DNA of 64,000 nt from assembly GCA_016283575.1 (NCBI GenBank), contig JAEEND010000007.1:372001-436000 (forward strand), read 5' to 3'. This DNA comes from Lachnospiraceae bacterium. GTDB lineage: Bacteria > Bacillota > Clostridia > Lachnospirales > Lachnospiraceae. The position numbers and the translations under genes were made by a program. Below, one piece after another: positions 54,590-61,985 of this stretch. The stretch's first letter is position 1; each line of letters begins with the position of its first letter. Below the pieces are notes generated by a model that worked only from the letters and a program-made list of their open reading frames with translations, searched no databases and was not told where the DNA came from.

Positions 54590-55423
54590 ATGAGAGTGGT
54601 AGTGGATTCAGGTTCCAACTTAAGAGAGATAAAGGGTATCGACGGATGTGTAGTGCCCCTTCGCATAGTGTTGGGCGATGATAAAGAGTATGTTGATAAT
54701 GCAGATCTTGATGTGGAAGGAATGGTTACAGACCTCGAGAATTCCAATAAGCCTTCCCACAGTGCATGTCCCAATATTCAGGAATGGATGGATGCCTTTG
54801 GTGATGACGAAGAAGTGATCGGTATTGCTCTTGCAGCAGCTTTGTCAGGCTCTTATAATGCCGGAGCAACAGCGGCAGCTCAGTACATGGAAGAACATCC
54901 CGGAAGAAAAGTATTTGTGCTTGATACATGTAATATCGGCCCCGTGGAAAAGCTTGTTATCGATAAGATAGTCGAGCTTAAGGATCAGGGGAAGAGCTAT
55001 GATGAAATAGTGGAGGCCATCAAGGATTATTGTAAGAACAGACTTAAGATAGGATTCTGCCTTGCATCAATGAATAACCTTGCCAACAACGGACGTATCA
55101 ATCCCGCAGTTGCAAAGATTGCCAATGTCTTAGGGGTTAAAGTGGTAGGTGACTTCTCAGAAACCGGTATACTGCAGCCGGGTGATAAGTGCAGAGGCTA
55201 TAAGAAGGCGATTCAGACCATGGTGAACAACTTAAAAGAAGCAGGTTTCCATGGAGAAAAGCTCTATATCGATTATGTTATCGATGATACCAATGCCCTT
55301 AAATTTAAAGAAGAAGTACTTAAACTGTTCCCCGATGCCGACATAAAGCTGGCACCCACCACAGCGCTCTGCAGCTTCTATGCTGAACGCGGCGGTCTTG
55401 TATGGGGCTATGAAAGAAATTAA
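54590..55423 (+). CDS. DegV family fatty-acid-binding protein
   Basis: 277 residues, cytoplasmic. DegV/FakB proteins hold a fatty acid for phosphorylation by the FakA kinase. Begins RVVVDSGSNL (family form I-x-T-D-S-x-x-x-L); ALSGSYNAGATAA and VLDTCNIGP are the further lipid-site blocks; LASMNNLANNGRI in the C domain matches the usual L-x-x-L-x-x-G-R-I. SD AAGGAG. It forms a single-gene unit between its own promoter/operator and terminator. No fakA is near. Confidence 0.92.
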   Translation: MRVVVDSGSNLREIKGIDGCVVPLRIVLGDDKEYVDNADLDVEGMVTDLENSNKPSHSACPNIQEWMDAFGDDEEVIGIALAAALSGSYNAGATAAAQYMEEHPGRKVFVLDTCNIGPVEKLVIDKIVELKDQGKSYDEIVEAIKDYCKNRLKIGFCLASMNNLANNGRINPAVAKIANVLGVKVVGDFSETGILQPGDKCRGYKKAIQTMVNNLKEAGFHGEKLYIDYVIDDTNALKFKEEVLKLFPDADIKLAPTTALCSFYAERGGLVWGYERN

Positions 55424-55438
55424 TGATCTTCAACATAA

Positions 55439-55470
55439 ACCGAATCGGATTTCTCCGGTTCGGTTTTTTT
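55439..55470 (+). terminator. terminator of degV
   Basis: ACCGAATCGGA (55439-55449) pairs with TCCGGTTCGGT (55454-55464), one G-U, then T-run. Confidence 0.9.
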
Positions 55471-55546
55471 GTGCCCGGATCACCCGCCGAAAAACGTAAG
55501 AATTAATGAAGACTTTCTTATTAACTTTATTTTTCACGTTTTTTTT

Positions 55547-55554
55547 GCTATAAT
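55547..55554 (+). promoter_or_regulatory. extended -10 promoter of the penicillin-binding protein gene
   Basis: TGCTATAAT element ending at 55554, 58 bases before the ATG; the -35 region is only TTTATT. Confidence 0.55.
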
Positions 55555-55612
55555 TCCTTAGATATTTGATTACAGAATATATCAGGTCTTTTATAAGACC
55601 GGGAGGACATAT

Positions 55613-58258
55613 ATGAATTACGGAAAAGAAGGCATTAAGAAGCGTCAGCGCGAGATTAATGCCAAGGGACCCAAGTGGGTTAAGAAGTTTTTATTGATAT
55701 TACTGGAAATAATATTTGTTTTACTCCTTGCAGTGGGAGTGATCGGCGGCGCAGCAGGAATCGGTGTTTTTAAAGGCATCATCTCCACGGCACCGGATAT
55801 TTCAAAGATATCCGTAGCACCCACAGGACAGTCTTCTTTTGTATATGATAAAGACGGCAATCAGATCGCAAAGCTCGTAACAGCCAATGCAAACCGTATT
55901 CCCGTAGGATACGACCAGATGTGTGACAATCTTCGTAATGCTTTCGTAGCCATCGAAGATGAGCGTTTCTACACCCACAACGGTATCGATATTCAGCGTA
56001 TCTTAAGTGTCGGTATAAAGGCCATAAGAAGCGGACATTTGGGAGCAGGCGGAAGTACCATTACACAGCAGTTACTTAAGAACAATTTCTTTACTGATTG
56101 GGTTGAAGAAGAAAATGATATTGAAAAGTTAAAGCGTAAGATTCAGGAACAGTACCTGGCAGTTCAGCTTGAAAAGGTAATGAGTAAGGAAGATATTCTT
56201 ACCAATTACCTGAATACCATTAACTGCGGACAGAGCACTCTTGGTGTACAGGCTGCAAGCTTGCGTTATTTCGGAAAGAATGCTAAAGACTTAACACTTT
56301 CCGAATGTGCGGTTATAGCGGCTATCACACAGAAGCCCACATATTATAACCCCATTATCCATCCTGAAAATAATAAAAATCGTATGACCGACGTACTTAA
56401 TGCCATGTTGAGACTGGGCTACATTACTGAAGCGGAATACGATCAGGCCATCAACGATAATGTTTATGACCGTATCAAAGAAAATAACGAAGTTCACGGC
56501 GAAGCCCAGGTCAACTCTTATTTTGTGGATGCCGTAACGGAAAAGCTCGAAGATGATCTGCTTGCCGCAGGATACAGTGAAAATGAAGTATATTCACTTA
56601 TGTACAGCGGCGGTTTAAGAATCTACTCCACCATGGATCCTGAAATACAGGAAATCTGTGATGAAGAATTTGCCAACGAAGATAACTATCCCGCAGGTTC
56701 AACCTGGTTACTTGATTACAGATTAACTGTTCTCAAGGCGGACGGAACCTATGAAAACCATTCTTCCGAAATGTTCAAGGCATATTTTAAACAGCAGAAA
56801 TCTTCTTTTAACATGCTTTATAAAGAGCAGGAAACTGCCTATGAAGCAATAGAAGAATATAAGGCTGCAGTGCTGGAAGAAGGCGATGAAGTATTTGCGG
56901 AAGCTGTAGAGCTTACTCCTCAGCCTCAGATATCCTTTACCGTTGAAGATCAGCATACAGGTCATGTGGTAGCAATGGTAGGCGGCAGAGGTGAAAAGAT
57001 CGGTAACAGAACCTATAACAGAGCAACTCAGGCAACACGTCAGCCCGGTTCCTGCTTTAAGGTATTGTCTACCTTCGCACCCGCTCTTGACAGTAAGGGC
57101 ATGACACTTGCTACAGTATTTAATGATGCACCCTTTAACTACTATGACGGTACGCCCGTTACCAACTGGTACGGACAGGATACCTACAAGGGTCTTTGCA
57201 GTATCAGACACGGTGTATGGTATTCCCTTAATATCGTAGCCGTTAAGTGTCTTACCGTTATTACTCCCGAGCTTGGCTTTAACTACCTTACCAATTTTGG
57301 TTTCACCACCCTTGAAGAAGGTAAGGTCATCGGCAATCAGGTATATACAGATATCGGACAGCCCCTTGCTCTCGGTGGTATCACCAACGGCGTATATAAT
57401 ATCGAATTAAATGCGGCATATGCATCCATCGCCAATGACGGCATGTATGTTGAACCCATTCTTTATACTCATGTAACCGATGCGAATGGAAATATAATCC
57501 TTGATAACAGAGAACCTGTTACAAGAAGAACACTTTCCGAACAGACAGCTTTCTTAATGACCGAAGCCATGAAGGACTGTGTAAATATCGGTACAGGTAC
57601 ACCTGCCAAATTCCCCGGTATGACCATTGCCGGTAAGACAGGTACAACCTCCAATCAGCAGGACGTATGGTTTGCAGGTTATACACCCTACTATACGGCT
57701 ACATGCTGGGCAGGCTATGACAACAATGCAGAACTTACCAATGCTCAGGCGGGAATCCCCAAGACCATGTTCAAGGTGGTTATGTCAAGGATTCACGAAG
57801 AGCTTCCCAATAAGAACTTTGATGTACCTACAGGTATCGTAAGAGCAACGATCTGTTCTAAATCCGGTAAGCTTCCCATTCCCGGACTTTGCGACGCATG
57901 TTTAAAGGAAGAGTATTTTGCTGAGGGTACGGTACCTGAAGAATACTGTGACGTACATTTCGCAGGTCGTGTATGTGCTTATGACGGTTTACGTGCGACC
58001 GATCAGTGCCCTTTTGCTTATGACGGCGTGGTAGAGCTTCTTCCTGTAGAAGATGAGGCTCTTTGGAGCGGTTCCAACGTGCTTGTTAACCCCCTTGATC
58101 CTCTCGGAGCAACGGTTCAGGTTAATACAACAGGCTACTGCCATCATAACGATGCTTTCTTTGCTCAGGAGAACTGGGAAGGCATTTTACAGGGCGAACA
58201 ATGGGAGCTTGACCAGAGAAATGCGGCTGCTCAGGCGGCCATGGAAGCAGGCCAATAA
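55613..58258 (+). CDS. class A penicillin-binding protein (PBP1A type)
   Basis: Bifunctional peptidoglycan synthase, 881 residues, one N-terminal membrane helix (about 25-52) with the rest outside. Glycosyltransferase family 51 domain at about 75-260 with catalytic Glu115 in AIEDERFYTHNGID and GGSTITQQLLKN. Transpeptidase domain at about 440-740: Ser480 in PGSCFKV (SxxK), SLN in YSLNIVAVK, and KTG at 675-677. A Cys-rich stretch, about 760-810 (CDACLKEEYFAEG, CDVHFAGRVCAYDG, CPFAYDG), precedes a short tail. SD GGGAGG. Codon use suggests solid expression. Confidence 0.95.
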   Translation: MNYGKEGIKKRQREINAKGPKWVKKFLLILLEIIFVLLLAVGVIGGAAGIGVFKGIISTAPDISKISVAPTGQSSFVYDKDGNQIAKLVTANANRIPVGYDQMCDNLRNAFVAIEDERFYTHNGIDIQRILSVGIKAIRSGHLGAGGSTITQQLLKNNFFTDWVEEENDIEKLKRKIQEQYLAVQLEKVMSKEDILTNYLNTINCGQSTLGVQAASLRYFGKNAKDLTLSECAVIAAITQKPTYYNPIIHPENNKNRMTDVLNAMLRLGYITEAEYDQAINDNVYDRIKENNEVHGEAQVNSYFVDAVTEKLEDDLLAAGYSENEVYSLMYSGGLRIYSTMDPEIQEICDEEFANEDNYPAGSTWLLDYRLTVLKADGTYENHSSEMFKAYFKQQKSSFNMLYKEQETAYEAIEEYKAAVLEEGDEVFAEAVELTPQPQISFTVEDQHTGHVVAMVGGRGEKIGNRTYNRATQATRQPGSCFKVLSTFAPALDSKGMTLATVFNDAPFNYYDGTPVTNWYGQDTYKGLCSIRHGVWYSLNIVAVKCLTVITPELGFNYLTNFGFTTLEEGKVIGNQVYTDIGQPLALGGITNGVYNIELNAAYASIANDGMYVEPILYTHVTDANGNIILDNREPVTRRTLSEQTAFLMTEAMKDCVNIGTGTPAKFPGMTIAGKTGTTSNQQDVWFAGYTPYYTATCWAGYDNNAELTNAQAGIPKTMFKVVMSRIHEELPNKNFDVPTGIVRATICSKSGKLPIPGLCDACLKEEYFAEGTVPEEYCDVHFAGRVCAYDGLRATDQCPFAYDGVVELLPVEDEALWSGSNVLVNPLDPLGATVQVNTTGYCHHNDAFFAQENWEGILQGEQWELDQRNAAAQAAMEAGQ

Positions 58259-58274
58259 TTTCAAAAATTTATCA

Positions 58275-58303
58275 TTGACAAGGCAGGGGCGCTATGCTAA
58301 TAT
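58275..58303 (+). promoter_or_regulatory. tRNA-Thr promoter
   Basis: TTGACA (58275-58280), 17 bases ending in TGC, TAATAT (58298-58303); the tRNA starts 12 bases later. Confidence 0.85.
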
Positions 58304-58314
58304 ATCCTTCGCAG

Positions 58315-58387
58315 GCTGATGTGGCACAGGTGGTAGCGCACCTCATTGGTAATGAGGAGGTCACGAGTCCGAGTCTCGTCATCAGCT
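58315..58387 (+). tRNA. tRNA-Thr (anticodon GGT)
   Basis: Folds as a 73-nt cloverleaf: acceptor GCTGATG/CATCAGC, anticodon stem CCTCA/TGAGG with loop TTGGTAA (anticodon GGT at 58348-58350), T stem ACGAG/CTCGT. Discriminator T. CCA is not encoded. The D stem GCAC/GCGC contains one A-C mismatch and the T loop reads TCCGAGT instead of the usual TTCGANT. Confidence 0.93.
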
Positions 58388-58394
58388 CGTTTTT

Positions 58395-58427
58395 AAAGGA
58401 ATCTCTTATATGGAGATTCCTTTTTTT
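58395..58427 (+). terminator. terminator of tRNA-Thr
   Basis: AAAGGAATCTC (58395-58405), loop TTATATG, GAGATTCCTTT (58413-58423), T-run. Confidence 0.92.
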
Positions 58428-58574
58428 ATACCCGTGACAGCGTTCACGAGGACTTTATTTAAATCATACAGAACCCGCGAAAGAGCTTTTTACATAAATC
58501 ATATTTAACCTGTGGAAGGCTTCATGGCTTTCATGTTAGAATGATCTATATATAAAGAAACGGTTGATGGAGCG

Positions 58575-59204
58575 ATGGAAGAATACAGGATATTATTAGA
58601 AGGCGCAGAAGCGGAAACAGAATTAAAGAAGTCACGATTCATAGCCCATGTCATGGCTGTTGAAACGGAAGAAGAAGCGGTAAGCTTTGTAAATTCCGTA
58701 AAAAAGGAATTCTATGACGCCCGCCATAATCCCTATGCCTACGTAATAGGCAAGGATGGAGATAAAGTAAAATACAGTGATGACGGAGAACCGGCTCAGA
58801 CAGCCGGCCTTCCCATTTATAACGTTCTTAAAGAAACCAAGATCCGAAATGCGGCCATTGTGGTAACAAGGTATTTCGGCGGCACCCTTTTGGGTGCGGG
58901 CCCCTTAGCCAGAATGTATGGCGAAGCGGCTGCTCTTGCCATTAAAAATTCCAGGATCGGCATCATGAAATACGGCATTGAATTTGTGGTGGAAACCGAT
59001 TACAGCAACGGAGAAAAGGTAAGAAGCTATATAAATAAGAATGATATATTGACCGTTAATACCGATTATTCGGAAAGCGTTTCTTTTACCTTAAGAAGCG
59101 ATTTCGATGACTATAAAAGGATCGAAGAAGACATAGTATCCCTTACGGCTTCAAGAGTAAAAATCACGAAAAAAAATGAAGCCTATTTCGTTGACAAGGG
59201 GTAA
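58575..59204 (+). CDS. YigZ/IMPACT family protein
   Basis: 209 residues, cytoplasmic. UPF0029 N-terminal domain (KKSRFIAHVMAVETEEEA, DARHNPYAYVIG, KYSDDGEPAQTAGLPI, TRYFGGTLLGAGPLARMY) and a smaller C-terminal domain of the DUF1949 type. Relatives bind nucleic acid or affect translation; the bacterial role is unclear. GGAG precedes the ATG by only 2 bases, an unusually short gap, but no better start is present. Its last codons contain the promoter of the next gene. Confidence 0.9.
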   Translation: MEEYRILLEGAEAETELKKSRFIAHVMAVETEEEAVSFVNSVKKEFYDARHNPYAYVIGKDGDKVKYSDDGEPAQTAGLPIYNVLKETKIRNAAIVVTRYFGGTLLGAGPLARMYGEAAALAIKNSRIGIMKYGIEFVVETDYSNGEKVRSYINKNDILTVNTDYSESVSFTLRSDFDDYKRIEEDIVSLTASRVKITKKNEAYFVDKG

Positions 59205-59219
59205 TAATTTCTTTATATT
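59191..59219 (+). promoter_or_regulatory. mgtE promoter
   Basis: TTGACA (59191-59196), 17 bases, TATATT (59214-59219), within the end of the YigZ gene. It creates a leader of roughly 170 bases before mgtE. Confidence 0.75.
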
Positions 59220-59315
59220 TAACTAGTGGGTTTACCCTTTCTCAGGTATTCCATAGCGGCTGTTTTAACAGTCAGGATGCATTTTTATCCAATTTCGACG
59301 AAAGGTGGTGGTTTT

Positions 59316-59426
59316 ATGAGTAAATCTAAACAATCAGATAATCCTCTTCCGCGAGCGGAAAAAATAAAACCACAAACAGAATGGAGAAATTGCTATGGAA
59401 GAAATCAAAGAATTACTCGAAACTAA
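59316..59426 (+). CDS. putative leader peptide upstream of and overlapping mgtE
   Basis: 36 codons with a strong ribosome binding site (AAAGGTGG, 59301-59308) ahead of ATG 59316. The peptide starts MSKSKQSDNPLPRAEKIKPQ and ends in basic residues. It overlaps the mgtE start by 32 bases in a different frame, so ribosomes finishing it pass over the mgtE SD (GGAG, 59383-59386). A small hairpin, TTCCG/CGGAA (59347-59360), lies within it. Pro codons in a leader of a magnesium transporter recall MgtL of Salmonella mgtA, though no sequence relation is claimed. No homologue is known to me; it may also be unexpressed. Confidence 0.45.
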   Translation: MSKSKQSDNPLPRAEKIKPQTEWRNCYGRNQRITRN

Positions 59427-60726
59427 GCAATATACAGGACTCCGCCAGAAATTATCAGAGCTTAATATTGTAGATATCGCTCAGGTTATGGAAGAATTAC
59501 CGGAAGAGGACATCTTAAAGGTATTCAGAATCCTGTCAAAAGATACTGCAGCTGAAGTTTTTTCTTATCTTGGAGTCGATCACCAGCAATTGATCATCAC
59601 ATCCCTTTCAGAACGGGACGCTGCCAACATTATCAACAACATGATGGCCGACGATGCTACGGACCTTTTTGAAGAAATGCCCGCAACCGTTGTAAAGAGA
59701 CTTCTTGCAACAGCAAGTCCCGAAGCAAGACGTGATATTAACCACCTTCTCAAATACCCCGAGGATTCCGCGGGAAGTATCATGACGGTGGAGTATATTG
59801 ACTTAAAAGAAAATCTCACCGTATCCCAGGCTATAGAGCGTATAAGAAAGGTTGGACTTGATTCGGAGGTCATCAATGTCTGTTATGTACTTGATACCTT
59901 CAGAAAGCTTATAGGTACGGTTTCATTAAGAAGAATCCTCTTAAGTGAAGCAGATGCTCTTATATCCGATATCATGCACGAGAACGTTATTTCCGTGAAC
60001 ACCCTTATGGACCAGGAAAGCGTTGCCCGTCAGTTCCAGAAGTACGACTTTACTGCAATGCCCGTTGTAGACAATGAGAATCGTATGGTCGGTATCATCA
60101 CCGTCGACGATATCGTGGATATCATGCAGGAAGAGGCTACGGAAGATATTGAAAAGATGGCAGCTATTATGCCGTCGGACAAGCCTTACATGAAGACCGG
60201 CGTTGTAGAGACCTGGAAGAAGCGTATCATATGGCTTCTTTTGCTGATGGTATCGGCAACCTTCACGGGAAGCATCATAAACCGTTTTGAAGATGCATTA
60301 AGCGCATGCTTTGTATTATCATCCTTTATCCCCATGATCATGGATACCGGCGGTAATGCCGGCGGACAGGCATCGGTTACGATCATTCGTGGTCTTTCAC
60401 TTGAAGAGATCCGCTTTAAAGATATCTTCAAGGTGTTATGGAAGGAGATAAGAGTTGCTTTCCTGTGCGGTGCAACTCTTGCAGCCTGCAATTTTGTAAA
60501 GCTTTTACTTATTGACAGAGTGGAGCTCATGGTTGCCGTAGTGGTATGCATTACTCTTATTATCGTAGTGCTCATAGCAAAGATCATAGGCTGTTCACTT
60601 CCCATGCTTGCAAAGAAAATAGGCTTCGACCCTGCAGTTATGGCGAGCCCTTTCATTACCACGATTGTGGATGCATTATCACTTATCCTATATTTCAGAC
60701 TTGCAACATGGATGCTCGGAATATAA
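59395..60726 (+). CDS. mgtE: magnesium transporter MgtE
   Basis: 443 residues. Cytoplasmic MgtE_N superhelix (about 1-125, MEELPEEDILKVFRIL, MMADDATDLFEEMP), a CBS pair (about 130-250, TVDDIVDIMQEEATEDIEK), a linking helix and five membrane helices (about 280-443) with the pore region SSFIPMIMDTGGNAGGQAS and the conserved FDPAVMASPF. Imports Mg2+ with gating by the CBS/N domains. SD GGAG 8 bases before ATG. The start overlaps the small leader ORF described above. A terminator follows closely. Confidence 0.95.
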   Translation: MEEIKELLETKQYTGLRQKLSELNIVDIAQVMEELPEEDILKVFRILSKDTAAEVFSYLGVDHQQLIITSLSERDAANIINNMMADDATDLFEEMPATVVKRLLATASPEARRDINHLLKYPEDSAGSIMTVEYIDLKENLTVSQAIERIRKVGLDSEVINVCYVLDTFRKLIGTVSLRRILLSEADALISDIMHENVISVNTLMDQESVARQFQKYDFTAMPVVDNENRMVGIITVDDIVDIMQEEATEDIEKMAAIMPSDKPYMKTGVVETWKKRIIWLLLLMVSATFTGSIINRFEDALSACFVLSSFIPMIMDTGGNAGGQASVTIIRGLSLEEIRFKDIFKVLWKEIRVAFLCGATLAACNFVKLLLIDRVELMVAVVVCITLIIVVLIAKIIGCSLPMLAKKIGFDPAVMASPFITTIVDALSLILYFRLATWMLGI

Positions 60727-60732
60727 ATTTAT

Positions 60733-60764
60733 GGCCCGGTGGTTTATTCCACCGGGTCTTTTTT
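60733..60764 (+). terminator. terminator of mgtE
   Basis: CCCGGTGG (60735-60742), loop TTTATT, CCACCGGG (60749-60756), T-rich tail. Confidence 0.92.
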
Positions 60765-60854
60765 GCTCTGTAAGCCGTAAAAAGCCCTAAAATACAAGAA
60801 AAATGTAATTACCTTTTAATATAGAGAAAATATACTTAAGTCGGAGGATGTGCT

Positions 60855-61973
60855 ATGGTCAGGCAGATTGTTTGTTTCAGCGAGAAAAGTGACTCCAAAA
60901 AAGCATTTTTCGATATAGTTTCTCAGATCAAGGACGCCGGGGAGGGCAGGAAGCCCAGCCTCATTGTTTTCTGTGCGCCTTATATCACATTCTCAGACTG
61001 TGCCAATGATTTTAAGCAGTTCTTTCCTCACAGTGTAACCATCGGTATGTCCACATTCGTGGCATTTTCTTCAGCAGGTTTCAGTAAAAACGGAATGGCC
61101 GCCATGGCGATCTTCGAAGGCATCGAAGTGTCGGAGGGCACTCTTTTCGAAGTGTCCCACTATCCGATGCGCCATAAGGAATCCATTGAAAAAGCCGTGT
61201 CCAGACTTTCTTCCTTAAATAACACCATATGCCTTGAATTCACCACTGCTTTTCAGAACTGCGAAGAACTGGTGCAGGACACCTACAGAGCCGTACTTGA
61301 AAAAGAAGGCATTCCCATATTCGGTGGCACGGCGGGAGCAGCTCCTGAGTTTACCGAGACGTATGTATCCCTTAACGGTGTCTCCTATACGGAGGCTTCC
61401 GTTTTCGTACTTATAAAGAATCTGAACGGAAAGATCCGACTCTACAAAGAAAATATATTTAAACCTACGAAACACTTCTTTACGGCTACGGACGTGGACT
61501 GTGACGAGCGCACTGTCTATGAATATGACAATACTACGGCTGCGGAAGCCATAGCATCTGCAATTCAGGTATCCGTGGAGGAACTTCCCAATATTATCGG
61601 CAGTTACCCCGTAGGTCGTATTCACGGGGATATTATATACATAACAGATACTGCCAAAGTGTGGCCCGACGGCAGGATCACTTATTATGCCAGGATCTAT
61701 AACAGGACCAGGCTTGTGTTACTGGAAGCTGACGATGTGGACAAAGTATGGAATGAAACCGCCATGAGAGTACATAATGACGGGAAGGTTTCTTTTTCAC
61801 TTATCTTTAACTGTCTCGGTCGCAGCACCATGTTCTTTAATAAGGGGAAATTTAAGGATTTCAATGACAAGCTCTCTCGGGAATACGGAAGCTTTATCGG
61901 CTTTTCCGGGTACGGCGAACAGTTAAACTATGAGCATCAGAATCAGACCTTAATAATGGCTGTGTTCGAGTAG
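60855..61973 (+). CDS. FIST-domain sensory protein
   Basis: 372 residues, cytoplasmic, no membrane helix. FIST_N (about 1-210; FVAFSSAGFSKNGMAAMAIF and FGGTAGAAPEFTETYVSLNG) followed by FIST_C (about 225-365; DIIYITDTAKVWPDGRITYY, FNCLGRSTMFF, GFSGYGEQLNYEHQNQTLIM). FIST is thought to be an input domain that binds small molecules, perhaps amino acids, in signalling proteins. Here it stands without an output domain, 12 bases before a hydrogenase-like-GGDEF-EAL protein that can supply one. SD GGAGG. Ligand unknown. Confidence 0.87.
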   Translation: MVRQIVCFSEKSDSKKAFFDIVSQIKDAGEGRKPSLIVFCAPYITFSDCANDFKQFFPHSVTIGMSTFVAFSSAGFSKNGMAAMAIFEGIEVSEGTLFEVSHYPMRHKESIEKAVSRLSSLNNTICLEFTTAFQNCEELVQDTYRAVLEKEGIPIFGGTAGAAPEFTETYVSLNGVSYTEASVFVLIKNLNGKIRLYKENIFKPTKHFFTATDVDCDERTVYEYDNTTAAEAIASAIQVSVEELPNIIGSYPVGRIHGDIIYITDTAKVWPDGRITYYARIYNRTRLVLLEADDVDKVWNETAMRVHNDGKVSFSLIFNCLGRSTMFFNKGKFKDFNDKLSREYGSFIGFSGYGEQLNYEHQNQTLIMAVFE

Positions 61974-61985
61974 GAGAGTACCAAT

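Noticed and set aside
59226-59315. Longer version of the mgtE leader ORF starting at 59226
   Set aside because: No SD and it begins at about the transcript start; the AAAGGTGG motif supports ATG 59316.
59220-59394. M-box magnesium riboswitch before mgtE
   Set aside because: Considered because of the leader length and gene, but I could not recognise the M-box core in the sequence.
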